Part shown: positions 1 through 8,576 of the stretch, one piece after another
How positions within the stretch are numbered: the stretch's first letter is position 1
Layout of the letters: each line of letters starts with the position of its first letter
DNA from: CAIZGX01 sp964385405
GTDB taxonomy: Bacteria; Bacteroidota; Bacteroidia; Flavobacteriales_D; Sanyastnellaceae
Assembly (NCBI GenBank): GCA_964385405.1
Contig: CAYLOT010000014.1
Coordinates: 1 to 64,000 of the forward strand
Direction of reading: 5' to 3'
DNA length: 64,000 nt
The notes under the pieces: model-generated
Told to the model about the DNA's origin: nothing
What the model saw: only the letters and a program-made list of their open reading frames with translations
Database searches by the model: none
Position numbers and translations under genes: made by a program

Positions 1-90
1 GCAAGCGCGCTCATCTATTTACTCAGCGATGCTTCGTCGTATGTTACCGGAGATAACATGAAGGTTGAAGGCGGTTGGACCGTTTGGTGA
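1..90 (+). CDS. SDR family oxidoreductase, C-terminal end only (gene starts before the window)
   Basis: The first 29 codons, read from base 1, end in TGA at 88-90. They give a tail with the SDR pattern: a helix followed by ...SSYVTGDNMKVEGGW. This is the usual C-terminus of classical short-chain dehydrogenases (S-Y-V-T-G-x-x-x-x-V-D-G-G). The catalytic and NAD-binding parts lie outside the window, so the substrate cannot be stated. The next gene starts 1 nt after this stop, so the two are probably co-transcribed, which hints at a polysaccharide or sugar-nucleotide setting. Confidence 0.8.
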   Translation, partial: ASALIYLLSDASSYVTGDNMKVEGGWTVW

Positions 91-91
91 T

Positions 92-1372
92 ATGCAGAAA
101 AAATTAGCAACATATTTTGAAAGACTTTGGCCTATCTGCCGAAGCATCACTGGAAACGGACTACGCGAGTCGTTCCGTATTCTGCAAGAAATTATTCCTT
201 TCGAATTAACCGAAGTTCCTACCGGAACGCAAGTCCATGATTGGGAAATACCAAAAGAATGGAACATTCAAGACGCATACATTCTTACTCCTGATGGAAG
301 GAAAGTGGCCGATTTTAAATTGAATAATCTACATGTTTTGAACTATTCCACTCCTGTGGACATGGAAGTCACACACGAAGAACTTTCGAAACATATTTTC
401 ACACTTCCAGAACAGCCAACAGCCATTCCATATGTGACTTCGTATTACGAAGAAAAATGGGGATTCTGTTTATCGCACAGCGAGTGGCTATCACTGCCGA
501 AAGAGGGAATGTATCGTGTAGTTATTCAATCTGAATTAACCGAAGGAAGCCTCACCTACGGTGAAGCAATTTTAAAGGGCGATTCAGAAAAAGAGATTTT
601 ATTCTACTCGTACTTGTGTCATCCGAGCATGGCGAACAATGAGCTCAGCGGTCCATTGGTATTGGCTATGCTCTATGAGAAGCTCGCGGCCCTTCCACAA
701 AGAAAATACACCTATCGATTTGTCCTAGCTCCCGAGACCATTGGATCAATCGCCTACTTATCGGAGAACGGAAGCGCATTGAAAGAACAGTTAGAAGCAG
801 GTTGGGTTCTAACGTGCTGTGGTGATGCAGGAAAAATACATTACAAGAATTCGCGTAAAGGCAACGCTTTGGTCGATCGCATAAGCAAGCACATCCTAAA
901 TCAACTTCCAATTGAATGGAACGATTTGGAATTTTCTGTTGGTGGAAGCGATGAACGTCAGTTCTGTTCTCCCGGCTACAACTTGCCTGTGGGGTCATTC
1001 ATGCGCACACCTTACCAACGATATTCGCAATACCACACCTCATTGGACAACCGGGAATTCATTTCCATTCCAGCTATGGAAGAAGGAGTTGAAATTTTAT
1101 TCCAAATGGTGTTGGCGTTGGAAATAAACGAAACATACGAAGCAGTTGTTCAATACGGAGAACCGCAATTGGGTAAGCTCGGGCTTTATCCAACTTCCAA
1201 CTTGCCGAATACAGATCAAAGGCAGATGGTGCACAACATGATGCACCTCATCAATTGGTCAGACGGTGAACACGATTTGTTAAGCATAGCCGAAAAGAAA
1301 GGGACTGCTATGTTTTATTTTGCCCCCTTGGCTAAACTTTGTGAAGAGAAGGGTGTTCTAAGAAGGAAATAA
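92..1372 (+). CDS. M28-like aminopeptidase-fold protein (DUF4910/DUF2172 type)
   Basis: A protein of 426 residues from the ATG at 92. An in-frame TTG at 65 lies inside the upstream SDR gene and is less likely. The core carries the signatures of the DUF4910 aminopeptidase-like family: CHPSMANNELSGP in the middle and GGSDERQF followed by YHTSLDN near residues 290-330. In this fold those His, Asp and Glu residues are expected to bind zinc. The N-terminal part (about residues 40-120) looks like the inserted DUF2172 domain. Family members often sit in surface polysaccharide clusters, where the true substrate is not established. The SDR gene ends 1 nt before it, and the sugar isomerase gene follows after a 39-nt gap with its own promoter-like element. 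The function is an inference from fold only. Confidence 0.8.
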   Translation: MQKKLATYFERLWPICRSITGNGLRESFRILQEIIPFELTEVPTGTQVHDWEIPKEWNIQDAYILTPDGRKVADFKLNNLHVLNYSTPVDMEVTHEELSKHIFTLPEQPTAIPYVTSYYEEKWGFCLSHSEWLSLPKEGMYRVVIQSELTEGSLTYGEAILKGDSEKEILFYSYLCHPSMANNELSGPLVLAMLYEKLAALPQRKYTYRFVLAPETIGSIAYLSENGSALKEQLEAGWVLTCCGDAGKIHYKNSRKGNALVDRISKHILNQLPIEWNDLEFSVGGSDERQFCSPGYNLPVGSFMRTPYQRYSQYHTSLDNREFISIPAMEEGVEILFQMVLALEINETYEAVVQYGEPQLGKLGLYPTSNLPNTDQRQMVHNMMHLINWSDGEHDLLSIAEKKGTAMFYFAPLAKLCEEKGVLRRK

Positions 1373-1385
1373 CCCATTTGAATTG

Positions 1386-1393
1386 TACATTTG
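1386..1393 (+). promoter_or_regulatory. Bacteroidota -7 promoter element (TACATTTG)
   Basis: An exact match to TAnnTTTG, 18 nt before the ATG at 1412. A clear -33 TTG at the right spacing is not obvious. It probably drives the isomerase-lipB pair. Confidence 0.5.
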
Positions 1394-1411
1394 CAACTTA
1401 AATTTTTTAAA

Positions 1412-2395
1412 ATGAAATCATTAGTAGAAGCTTTTCCAACACATTTGAAAGAAGCCTTGGCAATTGGTCAAAGCGCAACATTCACGAACACCGACAAACA
1501 ATTTGAAAACATTGTCATCTCTGGTTTAGGAGGTTCGGGTATTGGAGGTAAAATAGTTTCTCAGTTGGTAGCAGACGCATGTTGCTTGCCAATCCTTTGC
1601 ACAAACGATTACGTACTTCCTGCATTCGTGGGCTCAAAGACGTTAGTAATTATTTCTAGCTATAGCGGAGAGACTGAAGAGACGGTAGCGGCATACAACG
1701 AAGCGAAAGCGAAAGGTGCTACTATTTCTTGCATCACCAGTGGTGGAAAGATCGCGGCTGCAGCTGCGGCTGACGGATACAATTGCATTATCATTCCAGG
1801 TGGAAATCCACCAAGAAGTATGTTCGGGTACAGTTCTGTTCAAGTGCTCTTCACGTTGAAAGCATACGGATTGTACAACGGAAATTTCGAAGCGGAAATC
1901 AATGCATCAATCGACTTGATTCATGCTGAAATTGCGAATATCCGCACTGAGACTAAATCAATCGCAGAGAAAATTGTTTCGCGCATTCCTGTTTTATACA
2001 GCGAAGCAAGCTACGAAGGCGTTGCTATTCGTTGGAGACAACAAATCAACGAGAATTCGAAGATGCTATGCTGGCACCACGTTTTCCCTGAAATGAACCA
2101 CAACGAATTGGTGGGTTGGACAGGTGGCGACAATCGCGTTGCGGTATTGATGCTTCGCACAGAAGATGATCACCAACGTTCACAAATTCGCATGGACATC
2201 TGTAAAAAATTGATGGCTGAAAAGTGCGATACGATTATTGAAATTAACGCCAAAGGATCAAGCAGACTTGAAAGAGCATATTACTTGATTCACCTTGGTG
2301 ACTGGTTAAGCATTGATTTGGCTGAATTACGCAACGAAGATGCAACAGCTATTCCAGCCATTATTTTCTTGAAAAACGAGCTTTCAAAAATATGA
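1412..2395 (+). CDS. Bifunctional phosphoglucose/phosphomannose isomerase (SIS domain)
   Basis: A cytoplasmic enzyme of 327 residues that interconverts fructose-6-phosphate with glucose-6-phosphate or mannose-6-phosphate. The first SIS domain has GLGGSGIGG near residue 40 and SSYSGETEET near residue 85, the phosphosugar-binding loops of this family. The C-terminal half has the typical WHHVFPEMNHNE segment with the catalytic Glu and His. The start at ATG 1412 follows a promoter-like element; a TTG start at 1391 would add seven residues and overlap that element. The gene overlaps lipB by 4 nt (ATGA at 2392-2395). It fits with the upstream sugar-related genes in supplying sugar phosphates for the envelope. 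Confidence 0.9.
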   Translation: MKSLVEAFPTHLKEALAIGQSATFTNTDKQFENIVISGLGGSGIGGKIVSQLVADACCLPILCTNDYVLPAFVGSKTLVIISSYSGETEETVAAYNEAKAKGATISCITSGGKIAAAAAADGYNCIIIPGGNPPRSMFGYSSVQVLFTLKAYGLYNGNFEAEINASIDLIHAEIANIRTETKSIAEKIVSRIPVLYSEASYEGVAIRWRQQINENSKMLCWHHVFPEMNHNELVGWTGGDNRVAVLMLRTEDDHQRSQIRMDICKKLMAEKCDTIIEINAKGSSRLERAYYLIHLGDWLSIDLAELRNEDATAIPAIIFLKNELSKI

Positions 2396-3108
2396 GCAAA
2401 CCCGTTGTTTCCTTCAAAGACTTAGGGCACGCGCCTTACAAGGAAACATGGGATTTTCAAGAAGAGTTATTTGAACGAAACGTTCAACGAAAACTTCAAA
2501 ACAGATTAGAAGGAAAAGCCGACGGAGAGGGAACAGAAGATGTTCTCCTCTTCGTTGAGCATCCGCATGTATACACGTTGGGAAAAAGCGGAGACGCTTT
2601 TCACTTGCTCGTTTCTGATGAGAAACTCAAAGAGATAGGAGCAACGTATTATCCGATCAACAGGGGTGGCGACATTACCTATCATGGCCCAGGGCAAATA
2701 GTCGGTTATCCGCTTTTAGATCTCGAACACTTCTTCACCGACATTCACAAGTACATGCGCTATTTGGAAGAGGCAATTATTCGAACCATTGCGCATTACG
2801 GAATTGTAGGTGGAAGAATAGAGGGGCTTACGGGCGTGTGGCTAGATGTAGATGATCCGAAGAAATCTCGAAAAATTGCAGCGCTCGGTGTGAAGTGCAG
2901 CCGATGGTTGACCATGCATGGATTCGCGTTCAATGTGAACACCGATTTGAATTATTTTAACTACATAGTCCCATGCGGAATTACCGACAAAACGGTGACG
3001 AGCCTATCGAAGGAGTTGGGACGTGAAATGGACATGAATGAAGTGAAAAGAATTCTTCTGAACGAATTGGCGGAAGTTTTTCAATTCGAGTTGCAAATTC
3101 AGCAATAA
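2392..3108 (+). CDS. lipB: Octanoyltransferase LipB (lipoate biosynthesis)
   Basis: An enzyme of 238 residues that moves the octanoyl group from acyl carrier protein to lipoyl domains, the first step of lipoate synthesis. Clear family motifs are RGGDITYHGPGQ near residue 94, the conserved Lys/Cys segment GVKCSRW, HGFAFNVN, and PCGI with the acyl-accepting Cys. The length is normal for LipB of this phylum. The start codon overlaps the stop of the isomerase gene, so translation is probably coupled. LipA, the partner enzyme, is not in this window. Confidence 0.95.
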   Translation: MSKPVVSFKDLGHAPYKETWDFQEELFERNVQRKLQNRLEGKADGEGTEDVLLFVEHPHVYTLGKSGDAFHLLVSDEKLKEIGATYYPINRGGDITYHGPGQIVGYPLLDLEHFFTDIHKYMRYLEEAIIRTIAHYGIVGGRIEGLTGVWLDVDDPKKSRKIAALGVKCSRWLTMHGFAFNVNTDLNYFNYIVPCGITDKTVTSLSKELGREMDMNEVKRILLNELAEVFQFELQIQQ

Positions 3109-3170
3109 GTATTAAAATTTCAAAGTGAATATCGTGCGCTTATCTTCAGCGCTTTTCGTGGTCAAAACCT

Positions 3171-3178
3171 TACATTTG
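3171..3178 (+). promoter_or_regulatory. Bacteroidota -7 promoter element (TACATTTG), 4 nt before the ATG
   Basis: An exact TAnnTTTG that ends 4 nt before the ATG at 3183. If initiation occurs at the usual distance, the transcript starts at or next to the start codon and has no room for a ribosome-binding site. Confidence 0.55.
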
Positions 3179-3182
3179 TAGC

Positions 3183-3950
3183 ATGGAAGCATTTTTCACG
3201 GCATTTACAACCTTACAGGGTTGGATAGACTTATTGACCCTGGTGATTATGGAGATTGTCTTGGGAATAGACAACATTATTTTCATTGCCATTGTAACTG
3301 GTTTTCTGTCTACAAAATCAGATCAAACCAAAGCACGTAGATTGGGACTTTCATTCGCGTTGATTTTTCGAATTGGATTATTATTCACCCTTTCGTATTT
3401 GGCACATTTGCAAGAGCCGTTTTTCACGTTAGGAGGTTTTCCAGTATCGGGTAGAGGTATTGTGTTGTTGGCTGGAGGATTATTCCTGATCATAAAAACT
3501 TCGAATGAAATTCGGCACAAGTTTTTAATAGCAGACAACGAGGAGTCTGAGAAGTCAAGAAAAATCAATTTGTTTCAAGCCATCATTCAAATTACGATTA
3601 TCGATATTGTTTTTTCATTTGATTCAATAATAACAGCCGTTGGTTTGGTAGATCATGTTCCAATCATGGTAGTGGCTGTGGTCATTGCGATGTTTGTTAT
3701 GTTGGCCTTTGCTCCATACGTAAGCGCGTTCATTGAAAAGTATCCAACATTAAAAATGTTGGCTTTGGTATTCTTAATCGTTATCGGATTGAATTTGGTT
3801 GCTGAAGCTTGCGAAAGCGCACACTTAATTCACATTCCAGAATACGTTAATGTGAAGATGTACTCCTATGTTGCGTTTGCTTTTGCATTAACTGTTGAGT
3901 TATTGAACATTCGCTTACATCATGTGAAAGAGCGTAAAGCAAAAGGATGA
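3183..3950 (+). CDS. TerC family integral membrane protein
   Basis: A membrane protein of 255 residues with about seven hydrophobic segments. The TerC signature is visible: an acidic segment EIVLGIDNIIF near residues 23-33 and its internal-repeat counterpart DIVFSFDSIITAVG near residues 140-153. Family members are linked to tellurite resistance and metal (Mn) efflux, but the substrate here is unknown. Its start sits 4 nt after a promoter element. The stop overlaps the start of the DUF3109 gene (ATGA at 3947-3950), so the two are probably translated together. Confidence 0.9.
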   Translation: MEAFFTAFTTLQGWIDLLTLVIMEIVLGIDNIIFIAIVTGFLSTKSDQTKARRLGLSFALIFRIGLLFTLSYLAHLQEPFFTLGGFPVSGRGIVLLAGGLFLIIKTSNEIRHKFLIADNEESEKSRKINLFQAIIQITIIDIVFSFDSIITAVGLVDHVPIMVVAVVIAMFVMLAFAPYVSAFIEKYPTLKMLALVFLIVIGLNLVAEACESAHLIHIPEYVNVKMYSYVAFAFALTVELLNIRLHHVKERKAKG

Positions 3951-4531
3951 TTATTATTCAAAACACGCTTGTAAGCGAAGATCTTTTTGAAGAGCATTTT
4001 GTCTGTGACCTTGCCTCTTGCAAAGGTGTTTGTTGTGTGGAAGGAGATAGCGGTGCGCCAATTGAAGCGGACGAACTACCCATTCTTGAACAGGAATGGG
4101 AAAAAGCAAAACCATACATGGTTCCTGAAGGTATTGAATCCATTGAAAGAGACGGACTTTATCAAGTAGACGAAGACGGTGATATTGTAACGACACTGGT
4201 GTCTGAGAAAGGCGCATGTTCCTTCGTTCATTACTCATCAGACGGAACTGCATTGTGTGCTTTGGAAACTTCATGGAAAATGGGAGAATCTAAATTCAGA
4301 AAGCCAATCTCATGTCATTTGTATCCTATTCGTTTGACGAAGTTGGCAGATTATGTTGGATTGAATTATCACCGCTGGCCTATTTGCGCGCCAGCATGCG
4401 AGTGCGGATCGAAATTGCAAGTACCAGTTTACAGATTTTTAAAAGATGCAATTACAACGAAGTTTGGTGAAGCGTATTTTCAAGAATTAGACGAACACTA
4501 TCGGGTATGGAAAGCACAAAGAGAAGCGTAA
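3947..4531 (+). CDS. DUF3109 family Cys-rich protein
   Basis: A cytoplasmic protein of 194 residues with cysteine clusters: CDLASCKGVCC near residues 20-30, a Cys in GACSF, CHLYP in the middle, and CAPACECG near residue 150. This pattern matches the DUF3109 family, which is thought to bind a metal or Fe-S cluster; its biochemical role is not known to me. It overlaps terC by 4 nt at its start. The next gene starts inside it at 4507, a 25-nt overlap. Confidence 0.85.
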   Translation: MIIIQNTLVSEDLFEEHFVCDLASCKGVCCVEGDSGAPIEADELPILEQEWEKAKPYMVPEGIESIERDGLYQVDEDGDIVTTLVSEKGACSFVHYSSDGTALCALETSWKMGESKFRKPISCHLYPIRLTKLADYVGLNYHRWPICAPACECGSKLQVPVYRFLKDAITTKFGEAYFQELDEHYRVWKAQREA

Positions 4532-6069
4532 TTCTTTTTTTTCTATTCTTATTTGTCGCTCCCGGTTTTTCGCAAGAGTGGGTAAAAGTCAATTGTGTTT
4601 TCAATACTAAAGACGGTGATATCAAAGTCGACGGTGATATCGTTACCGATTTCAGAGAAGGAACAGCACTTGTGGTGAGTGCTCGATTAAAACAGTCGTA
4701 TGGACAGGGCACCATGCAAACTACACGCATCAATCGTTTGCATAAGATTGATATGTACACTGATCGCGAAGAAACATTCTTTCCGAAAGACTGGAATTTC
4801 GATGAAGGAATTTCTTGCTTTGTAGACAGCAAGAATGAGTTGTTTTTTCAAACTGAATTGGACGTGTGCGGCACGTTTTCGGCATACTATAAAATCTTTC
4901 TTTGGGATTCTACTTTAACTTTTGAGAGTGTTGGATTACCTGTTGAAATGGTTGGAAATACAGGTGAAGGCAGTTTTGATAATATGAACCCTACTTACGA
5001 TCCATTGGAAAAACTACTGATTTTTTCGAGTAACCGTCCGGGCGGATTTGGTGCGCATGATTTGTATGGATGTTATCGCAAGGGAAGAGGTTGGGGGCCT
5101 GTTTTCAATTTAGGACCGGGTGTAAATACGCCTGACAATGAATTGAGTGCCACACTCTTTCAAGGCACCCTTTATTTTTCGAGAATGAGCGTGCAAGATA
5201 TGGGTATGGTTCTTTTTTCAGCTGAGAAGAAAGAGGCTTTTCGTGTTTCAAAAAAACTTCCCTCACCCTTCAACAACGAAAAAGAGGACGCCTATAAAAT
5301 TGTTTTCGTATCAGCAAATGAAGCATATGTTTCGCGCGAGCATCAAATCGATCGGTATATTCTTCAAAAAAAAAATAAGCAAGTTCAATTTAGATTGAAA
5401 GAAGGAACTCGCGTATTACAAAACATTGGTTTAACTGTTGTTTCTGTCGGAAGTACAGAGCATTCAGAATTGAAAACGAATACTGATGGATTAACACCGC
5501 TCTTCAATTTATCGTTAGAAACGAAATACAAGGTGAGTATTCAAGAAAAGGATTGGGAGCTTTTAAAGGCCACTGGAAACGGAAAGGGATACAAGGCAGA
5601 ACTGATTGATGAATTTGGAAATATCATTCGCGTGTTTAAGTTCGATGCGAATGGAAATTTCCAATTTGAATTACTCGATTTCGTTTATACCAATTTAACG
5701 TTCTTGGAAGAGATTGATCGAAGCAAATTAGGGAGCTATTCAATTGAATTAAACAACACCTATTCAACGAAAAAGTATTTCTTTCCTGTTAATGAAAGTA
5801 GTCTAAACGAAATGCAGAAGATTGATTTGCGTAATTGGCTGAAAGACCATACCAACGCAACCATTGTCATTAGCGGATTTTCCACTTCCGACGGGAGTTC
5901 AAGGCGAAACAAGGAGCTGGCGAACGCTAGAATTCAGGCAGCAAAAGTGGAATTGATCGCTCAAGGAGTTTCAGAGAAAAATATAAAAGTTAAAGTCATA
6001 GGAATTAACGAAGTTGGGGAGAAGGGTCGTCGCGTAGAGCTTGAGGCGATTCCATTATCTTCGCAATAA
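4507..6069 (+). CDS. Secreted OmpA-like protein with PD40 (TolB-type) repeats
   Basis: A protein of 520 residues with a Sec signal peptide ending in GFSQ at about residue 23. Residues 160-250 contain WD40-like/PD40 motifs (NPTYDP...LIFSSNRPGG followed by DLYG), as in the PorE/PD40-OmpA proteins of Bacteroidota. The last 110 residues look like an OmpA peptidoglycan-binding domain, with VISGFSTSDGS, NKELANARI and GRRVEL. The protein is expected in the periplasm, tethered to the cell wall. It is shorter than typical type IX PorE proteins, so a specific role in secretion is not claimed. The start overlaps the preceding gene; the next gene begins 13 nt after the stop. Confidence 0.75.
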   Translation: MESTKRSVILFFLFLFVAPGFSQEWVKVNCVFNTKDGDIKVDGDIVTDFREGTALVVSARLKQSYGQGTMQTTRINRLHKIDMYTDREETFFPKDWNFDEGISCFVDSKNELFFQTELDVCGTFSAYYKIFLWDSTLTFESVGLPVEMVGNTGEGSFDNMNPTYDPLEKLLIFSSNRPGGFGAHDLYGCYRKGRGWGPVFNLGPGVNTPDNELSATLFQGTLYFSRMSVQDMGMVLFSAEKKEAFRVSKKLPSPFNNEKEDAYKIVFVSANEAYVSREHQIDRYILQKKNKQVQFRLKEGTRVLQNIGLTVVSVGSTEHSELKTNTDGLTPLFNLSLETKYKVSIQEKDWELLKATGNGKGYKAELIDEFGNIIRVFKFDANGNFQFELLDFVYTNLTFLEEIDRSKLGSYSIELNNTYSTKKYFFPVNESSLNEMQKIDLRNWLKDHTNATIVISGFSTSDGSSRRNKELANARIQAAKVELIAQGVSEKNIKVKVIGINEVGEKGRRVELEAIPLSSQ

Positions 6070-6082
6070 CAATTAGAAAACC

Positions 6083-6631
6083 ATGTTTGAAAAACTATTT
6101 CCAAATCGCGAATTGCGCATTGTAAAAGGAAAACTTATTGAGAGCGGAACATCGCATTTAGACGGACAAGAAGACAAAGGTGCTCAGCGCTGGGTAAAGG
6201 TGAACGATGAAGTGATTACGCGCGTTAGCGATGGCTTGTATCATGCCCAATGGGACGATGAGGTTGCAGTCGTATGCGATAAATACAATTACATGGTTGG
6301 TTATTGGAATTTTTCAAAAGGCTCGGGCAGTGATCCGAATTATTCTGCTGCAATAGGTTCGACAGCTTTGGTAACCTTGATAATTTTGGCTTCAATGCTA
6401 TTCAATTTTATTCCCATGCATGATCCGCAGAAAGGAGATATCATTACCTCCTTCTACAATTACATTTGGAAAGATGAATTCTTTGTAGCGCATTGGTGGG
6501 CAACTGCTTCAATCATTGGTGTTTTCGGATTGTACGGATTTATTTGGACGCCAATTTATGCGATTGGCCACGTAAAGCGTGAGCGTCAAGCATCAGCTAT
6601 GTTAGCTCCGCATAGAAGCATTGTCGAGTGA
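6083..6631 (+). CDS. Small membrane protein of unknown function
   Basis: A protein of 182 residues that I do not recognise. The first 80 residues are soluble and may form a small beta domain. Two strong hydrophobic segments follow (about residues 92-111 and 139-160), separated by a charged loop. The C-terminus is short and basic. The gene is 13 nt downstream of the OmpA-like gene and overlaps the DUF72 gene by 4 nt (GTGA), so it belongs to the same transcript. Confidence 0.7.
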   Translation: MFEKLFPNRELRIVKGKLIESGTSHLDGQEDKGAQRWVKVNDEVITRVSDGLYHAQWDDEVAVVCDKYNYMVGYWNFSKGSGSDPNYSAAIGSTALVTLIILASMLFNFIPMHDPQKGDIITSFYNYIWKDEFFVAHWWATASIIGVFGLYGFIWTPIYAIGHVKRERQASAMLAPHRSIVE

Positions 6632-7470
6632 AATTCGGGAAGTTAGACAACGTAGAGCATCTTTCTTTTTCGTTTGAAGTTCCAACGCAGGACTTTTCTT
6701 TTCTACCGAATGAACGTTCGGGTGGGTTGGAAGTAATTATCGGAGGAACGGTTTGGGGTGTTCCGCAATGGAGAGGAACACATTTTCCAGCGAAAGCAAA
6801 ACCTTCAGAATTTCTTTATTACTATTCGCGGTTGTTTCCGTGTATTGAATTCAATGGTTCACATTATCGTATTCCTCCTGTTGCGCAAGTCGAGAAGTGG
6901 GTGGAACAAGTCCCCGAGAACTTTTTATTCTGCCCGAAGTTTCCGCAGAGCATTTCGCATTGGCGACAATTTCAAAATTGTGAGCGTGAAACGGATTTGT
7001 TTTTTGAAGCGCTCTTTGCCTTCGGAAAAAATTTGGGGACAACGTTTATTCAATTGCCCCCGCATTACAGTCCATCCAAGGCAGAGCCTTTGCTTCGTTA
7101 TCTTGAATCACTTCCACGAGATGTCCGTTATTCTGTGGAAATGCGTCATCCCGATTGGTTCGTTGGAAATGTGTTGGAAGAGTTTTCGAGCGAATTAATA
7201 AAGATGAATGTTGGATTGATCGTTAGCGACACTTCAGGAAGAAGAGATGCTGTGCACATGCGATTAACCAGTGATGAGTTGGTCATTCGTTTTGGTGGAA
7301 ACGATTTGCATATAAGCGATGAAGTGCGCATGAATCAGTGGGCGAAACAACTTCGAGATTGGGAAAAAGTTGGTTTGAAGAAATGTTATTTCTGGATTCA
7401 CCAACCCGAGAGTGTACACACAGTGGAATCTATGAATCAACTCAAAGGTGTTCTTTCCAATTACAAATAG
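6628..7470 (+). CDS. DUF72 family protein
   Basis: A cytoplasmic protein of 280 residues with the DUF72 pattern: GTVWGVPQWRGTHFP near the N-terminus, FNGSHYRIP, FCPKFPQSISH, and RHPDW near residue 173. The family folds as a TIM-like barrel; its activity is not established. It starts at GTG 6628 in a GTGA overlap with the preceding stop. Its 3' end overlaps the 3' end of anmK by 10 nt in convergent arrangement, with no terminator between them. Confidence 0.88.
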   Translation: MKFGKLDNVEHLSFSFEVPTQDFSFLPNERSGGLEVIIGGTVWGVPQWRGTHFPAKAKPSEFLYYYSRLFPCIEFNGSHYRIPPVAQVEKWVEQVPENFLFCPKFPQSISHWRQFQNCERETDLFFEALFAFGKNLGTTFIQLPPHYSPSKAEPLLRYLESLPRDVRYSVEMRHPDWFVGNVLEEFSSELIKMNVGLIVSDTSGRRDAVHMRLTSDELVIRFGGNDLHISDEVRMNQWAKQLRDWEKVGLKKCYFWIHQPESVHTVESMNQLKGVLSNYK

Positions 7471-8513
7471 ATACAGCCGCCGCAGGTGTCTTTCGAAGCG
7501 CCTGTAACTTCTGAGAGTGCTGACGGTTGCTCGGAGAGTCGAAGTGCTCCTAATAAGGCGAAAATGAGGGCCTCTTTGTATTGCACCGTGTCTGAATCTG
7601 GTACAACTACCGCTAAATCTGTTTTCGCTTGAATGGATTCAATTAAAAATTCGTTAAAAGCCCCTCCGCCTGTTACTAAAACACTTCCAGTCCAACCTTC
7701 AAAAATCTTTGCAATTTGAACTGCCATATGCTCTGTGCAGGTAGCAAGTAAATCTCGAATGGTTAATTGTGAAGCGCCCAGCAAAGGAATGAAATGACGT
7801 TCAAACCACTCTTTGCCCAACGACTTCGGAAGCTCTTGAGAATAATAAGGGAGTGCATTTAATTTCTCGAGGAGTTCAACATTTACCACCCCACGTCGAG
7901 CCATTTCACCGTTGGCATCGAATGGATGCCCTGTTTGCTCGGCCAAGAGATTCAAAGCCATATTCGCAACACATACATCGAATGCATTGAGATCTCCCAT
8001 TAGGGTGTAGGATACGTTTGCAATTCCACCAATATTCAAACAAAAATCGTATTCGTTAAATAACAAACGATCCCCAATGGGAACTAGTGGTGCGCCTTGT
8101 CCACCATGAGCTACGTCTGTTGTCCTGAAATCGCAAATGGTTTTAATTCCAGCATGCGCCGCTATGTGTGCACCGCTTCCGATTTGAACAGTAAGCGATT
8201 CGCCTGGCTGATGAAAAATGGTATGACCATGAGAGGCTATGGCATCGGCATTTAGATTTCTTTCATCTAAAAAACGCTTGACTTGTTTTCCAGAATAAAT
8301 TCCAAAATCAACATTCAACTGTGCCAGTTCAAGTGCTGACATTTTGTGAGCTCTGCGAAAAATATCTCGCCACGAGGCGTCGTATACCACTGTCTCTGCT
8401 GCAACAATTTCGTATTCCCATTGTCCTTCGTTGAAGGAAAGATCACACAGCGCAATGTCAAGTCCATCGAGACTGGTTCCGCTCATGAGTCCAACGATTC
8501 TGTATGTTTGCAT
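7461..8513 (-). CDS. anmK: Anhydro-N-acetylmuramic acid kinase
   Basis: An enzyme of 350 residues that phosphorylates and opens 1,6-anhydro-MurNAc during recycling of peptidoglycan fragments. Family motifs are GLMSGTSLDGLD at the N-terminus, DFRTTDVAHGGQGAPL in the middle, NIGGIANV, and VTGGGAFNE near residue 285. The start at 8513 is preferred over one at 8558 because the sequence upstream contains a promoter element and a terminator hairpin. It lies alone on the minus strand and converges on the DUF72 gene. Confidence 0.95.
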   Translation of the reverse strand: MQTYRIVGLMSGTSLDGLDIALCDLSFNEGQWEYEIVAAETVVYDASWRDIFRRAHKMSALELAQLNVDFGIYSGKQVKRFLDERNLNADAIASHGHTIFHQPGESLTVQIGSGAHIAAHAGIKTICDFRTTDVAHGGQGAPLVPIGDRLLFNEYDFCLNIGGIANVSYTLMGDLNAFDVCVANMALNLLAEQTGHPFDANGEMARRGVVNVELLEKLNALPYYSQELPKSLGKEWFERHFIPLLGASQLTIRDLLATCTEHMAVQIAKIFEGWTGSVLVTGGGAFNEFLIESIQAKTDLAVVVPDSDTVQYKEALIFALLGALRLSEQPSALSEVTGASKDTCGGCIYL

Positions 8514-8520
8514 ATGGTTA

Positions 8521-8528
8521 CAAATATA
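8521..8528 (-). promoter_or_regulatory. Bacteroidota -7 promoter element for anmK (TATATTTG)
   Basis: An exact TAnnTTTG on the minus strand, ending 7 nt before the anmK ATG. It directly abuts the terminator hairpin of the upstream secreted nuclease gene, so termination and re-initiation share a few bases. Confidence 0.6.
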
Positions 8529-8553
8529 AGAGGGCGGAAAGTTCCGCCCTCTT
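8528..8553 (-). terminator. Intrinsic terminator of the secreted nuclease gene
   Basis: A perfect 12-bp GC-rich stem (AAGAGGGCGGAA with its complement), lying 24 nt downstream of the stop at 8577. On the minus strand it is followed by TATATTTG, which doubles as the -7 element of anmK. Confidence 0.75.
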
Positions 8554-8576
8554 TTCAAGATAATTCAGTAAAGAAA